A stretch of DNA of 64,000 bases from Spirosoma sp. 48-14 (GTDB taxonomy: Bacteria; Bacteroidota; Bacteroidia; Cytophagales; Spirosomataceae). Positions 62,628 through 64,000 of the stretch are shown here, piece by piece (position 1 is the stretch's first letter; the number at the start of each line of letters is the position of its first letter). The notes beneath the pieces were generated by a model, which did no database searches, had not been told where the DNA came from, and saw only the letters and a list, made by a program, of their open reading frames with translations. Made by a program: the position numbers and the translations under genes. The DNA is taken from NCBI RefSeq assembly GCF_001898575.1, contig NZ_MKUD01000086.1, forward strand, positions 87,613-151,612, written 5' to 3'.

Positions 62628-64000
62628 AATTTTTGTCATGCAGAATTAAATCAGCCGCTTTTTCGGCAATCATAATAACAGGCGCGTTGGTGTTGCCCGA
62701 CACAATTGTTGGCATAATCGACGCATCGACTACGCGTAAACCTTCCAGGCCCCGCACACGTAACTTATCGTCGACAACCGCTAATTCATCCGACCCCATT
62801 TTGCAGGTGCCAACCGGATGATATACCGTTTCCATAAACGTCTGGATGTGTGCCCAGAGGGCGTCGTCGGAACTGAAATCCAGCGGAATATTGATACCCT
62901 TACTGTAGGAGCCGAAGGCATCTGCCTGCATAACCTCAATCGCTTTTCGGATGCCACTGATCAGAACCAGCCGATCGGATTCTTCTGCCATGTAATTAGG
63001 TTGAATAATCGGTGCGTCGAGCGGGTTTTTCGATGATAGGCTCACATAACCACGGCTTTGGGGCTTCAATAGCGTTGGCAGCACTGTATAGCCATCTGTA
63101 AACGGGTAGGTACTTAAATCATAAAAATCTGTACTGCCGTCATTCCCGAAGTGAACAGGGGCAAAATGCAATTGCATATCTACAGCGTCGGAGGGATCTT
63201 GAGGAGACAGGTATTCGGTTTTCAGAAAAGCCACCGCTTCGAGCGGACTGCTGGTCATTGGCCCCGTGTGTTTCAGGAAAAACTGAGCAAGTCCTTTCAA
63301 TTGATTGAAAGGTTTCAGATGGAAATTGGCTGATGCTCCTTGCTGCGTACATAAACTGCTGACGCCTGTGAATAGGTGATCCTGTAAATTCTGACCAACA
63401 CCAGGGAGCTCTTTTTTTACTGGAACCCCAGCCGAACGTAGTGTATCAACTGGTCCAATGCCCGATAGCATTAACAGTTGGGGCGACTGAAAGGCACCTG
63501 CTGACAGAATAACTTCATTTCGGGCCTTAACCTGTTGCGTCTGGTTTTTTCCGGTTTTAAACTCAACTCCGATAGCTCGGTCACGCTGTATCAGAATCTG
63601 TTGGGTGTGTGCATGCGTAATGACCTTTAGGTTAGGTCGGTTCAAAATGGGCTTCAAAAAGGCTGAAGCCGTGCTGTGTCGCTGCCCATTTTTAGTCGTA
63701 AACTGAAAGAAACCCGTTCCGGTCTGTTGAGCCCCATTATAGTCTGGATTGCGTTGGATACCCACTTGTGTACAGGCTTCAACGAAGCAGCTGGCCAAGG
63801 GCGTCTGGAAACGGGTAGCGTACGTAACATTCAATGGGCCAGCATTTCCGTGATAACGCGGATCAAGTTGATCATACTGTTCATTGTGCTCCGAGCGGAT
63901 AAAGTAAGGCAAAACGTCGTCATAGCTCCAACCCTTATTGCCCAGCGAGGCCCATTCATCATAATCAAGTCGATTGCCACGAACATAAGCCATGGCATTG
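62626..64000 (-). CDS. GMC-family FAD oxidoreductase (N-terminus beyond window)
   Basis: Choline-dehydrogenase-like flavoprotein; about 458 residues are present and the FAD-binding N-terminus lies past the right edge. The visible frame begins within the family stretch NAMAYVRGNRLDYDEWA, so the Met there is not the true start. Later motifs: EVILSAGAFQSPQLLMLSGI (GMC signature 2), GVGQNLQDHL, the active-site HPVGTCKMG with catalytic His, and NTNAPVIMIAEKAADLIL. It oxidises an alcohol, probably choline- or polyol-like; the substrate is not determined. It converges with the barrel gene across a perfect hairpin. Confidence 0.93.
   Translation of the reverse strand, partial: NAMAYVRGNRLDYDEWASLGNKGWSYDDVLPYFIRSEHNEQYDQLDPRYHGNAGPLNVTYATRFQTPLASCFVEACTQVGIQRNPDYNGAQQTGTGFFQFTTKNGQRHSTASAFLKPILNRPNLKVITHAHTQQILIQRDRAIGVEFKTGKNQTQQVKARNEVILSAGAFQSPQLLMLSGIGPVDTLRSAGVPVKKELPGVGQNLQDHLFTGVSSLCTQQGASANFHLKPFNQLKGLAQFFLKHTGPMTSSPLEAVAFLKTEYLSPQDPSDAVDMQLHFAPVHFGNDGSTDFYDLSTYPFTDGYTVLPTLLKPQSRGYVSLSSKNPLDAPIIQPNYMAEESDRLVLISGIRKAIEVMQADAFGSYSKGINIPLDFSSDDALWAHIQTFMETVYHPVGTCKMGSDELAVVDDKLRVRGLEGLRVVDASIMPTIVSGNTNAPVIMIAEKAADLILHDKN

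Noticed and set aside
1-64000. Insertion sequences, integrases, phage genes, tRNA or rRNA genes
   Set aside because: No transposase, integrase or structural RNA sequence was recognised in any region read; the only mobile-looking unit is the DUF559 cassette.

Overview
The window looks like chromosomal DNA of a Bacteroidota bacterium, most likely a Cytophagales member close to Spirosoma. This is inferred from gene content and style, not from a search. The pointers are an Oar-type TonB receptor, a DUF4301 protein, a NagB/PIG-L fusion, an ASPIC/UnbV-VCBS lipoprotein, DUF1501 and DUF1549/DUF1553 proteins, FN3-rich secreted proteins, balanced base composition and heavy TCG/CGG codon use. I see no rRNA, tRNA, CRISPR array, transposase or phage gene.

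Layout. 1-7.9 kb: a truncated TonB receptor, an Rrf2 regulator, DUF4301, a HAD phosphatase, a nitrilase, peptide deformylase and RuvX. 8-12.7 kb: a molybdenum hydroxylase operon (2Fe-2S subunit, molybdopterin subunit, XdhC, MocA-like cytidylyltransferase). 12.9-20 kb: an NrtR-like Nudix regulator broken by an in-frame TAG, a Gfo/Idh oxidoreductase, the NagB/PIG-L fusion, a membrane protein, a probable nucleotide-targeting effector and an HGSNAT-like acyltransferase. 20-23.3 kb: a secreted M43-type metalloprotease with about eight FN3 repeats.

23.4-38.7 kb is a complete assimilatory nitrate island. On the minus strand run nirB, nirD, a NarX-like histidine kinase and a NarL-like response regulator. 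Divergently run cobA (siroheme synthesis), an outer-membrane porin, a NarK/NasA transporter, a nitrate reductase fused to an FAD/NAD(P) oxidoreductase and BFD domain, a nitrite/sulfite-reductase-like protein fused to rubredoxin, and a nitrate-reductase-associated protein. The parts form one pathway: nitrate enters by porin and transporter, the fused reductase makes nitrite, and NirBD with CobA-derived siroheme makes ammonium. The kinase/regulator pair is the obvious candidate sensor.

38.7-64 kb holds housekeeping and envelope genes: an M16 peptidase, a VCBS lipoprotein, a flippase, purH, plsC, gatC, a DUF1501/DUF1549-DUF1553 pair split by a DUF559 nuclease cassette with ~40-bp terminal inverted repeats, a SASA esterase, uvrA, an MgtC-like protein, a small beta-barrel protein and a truncated GMC oxidoreductase.

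The most unusual layer is not protein-coding. Many gene junctions carry a long, nearly perfect inverted repeat (15-40 bp arms), often reaching into the upstream stop codon or ending a few bases before the next start codon. Some change protein ends or sit inside genes. One family recurs at two distant junctions and another recurs as an in-frame insertion in the nitrate reductase.
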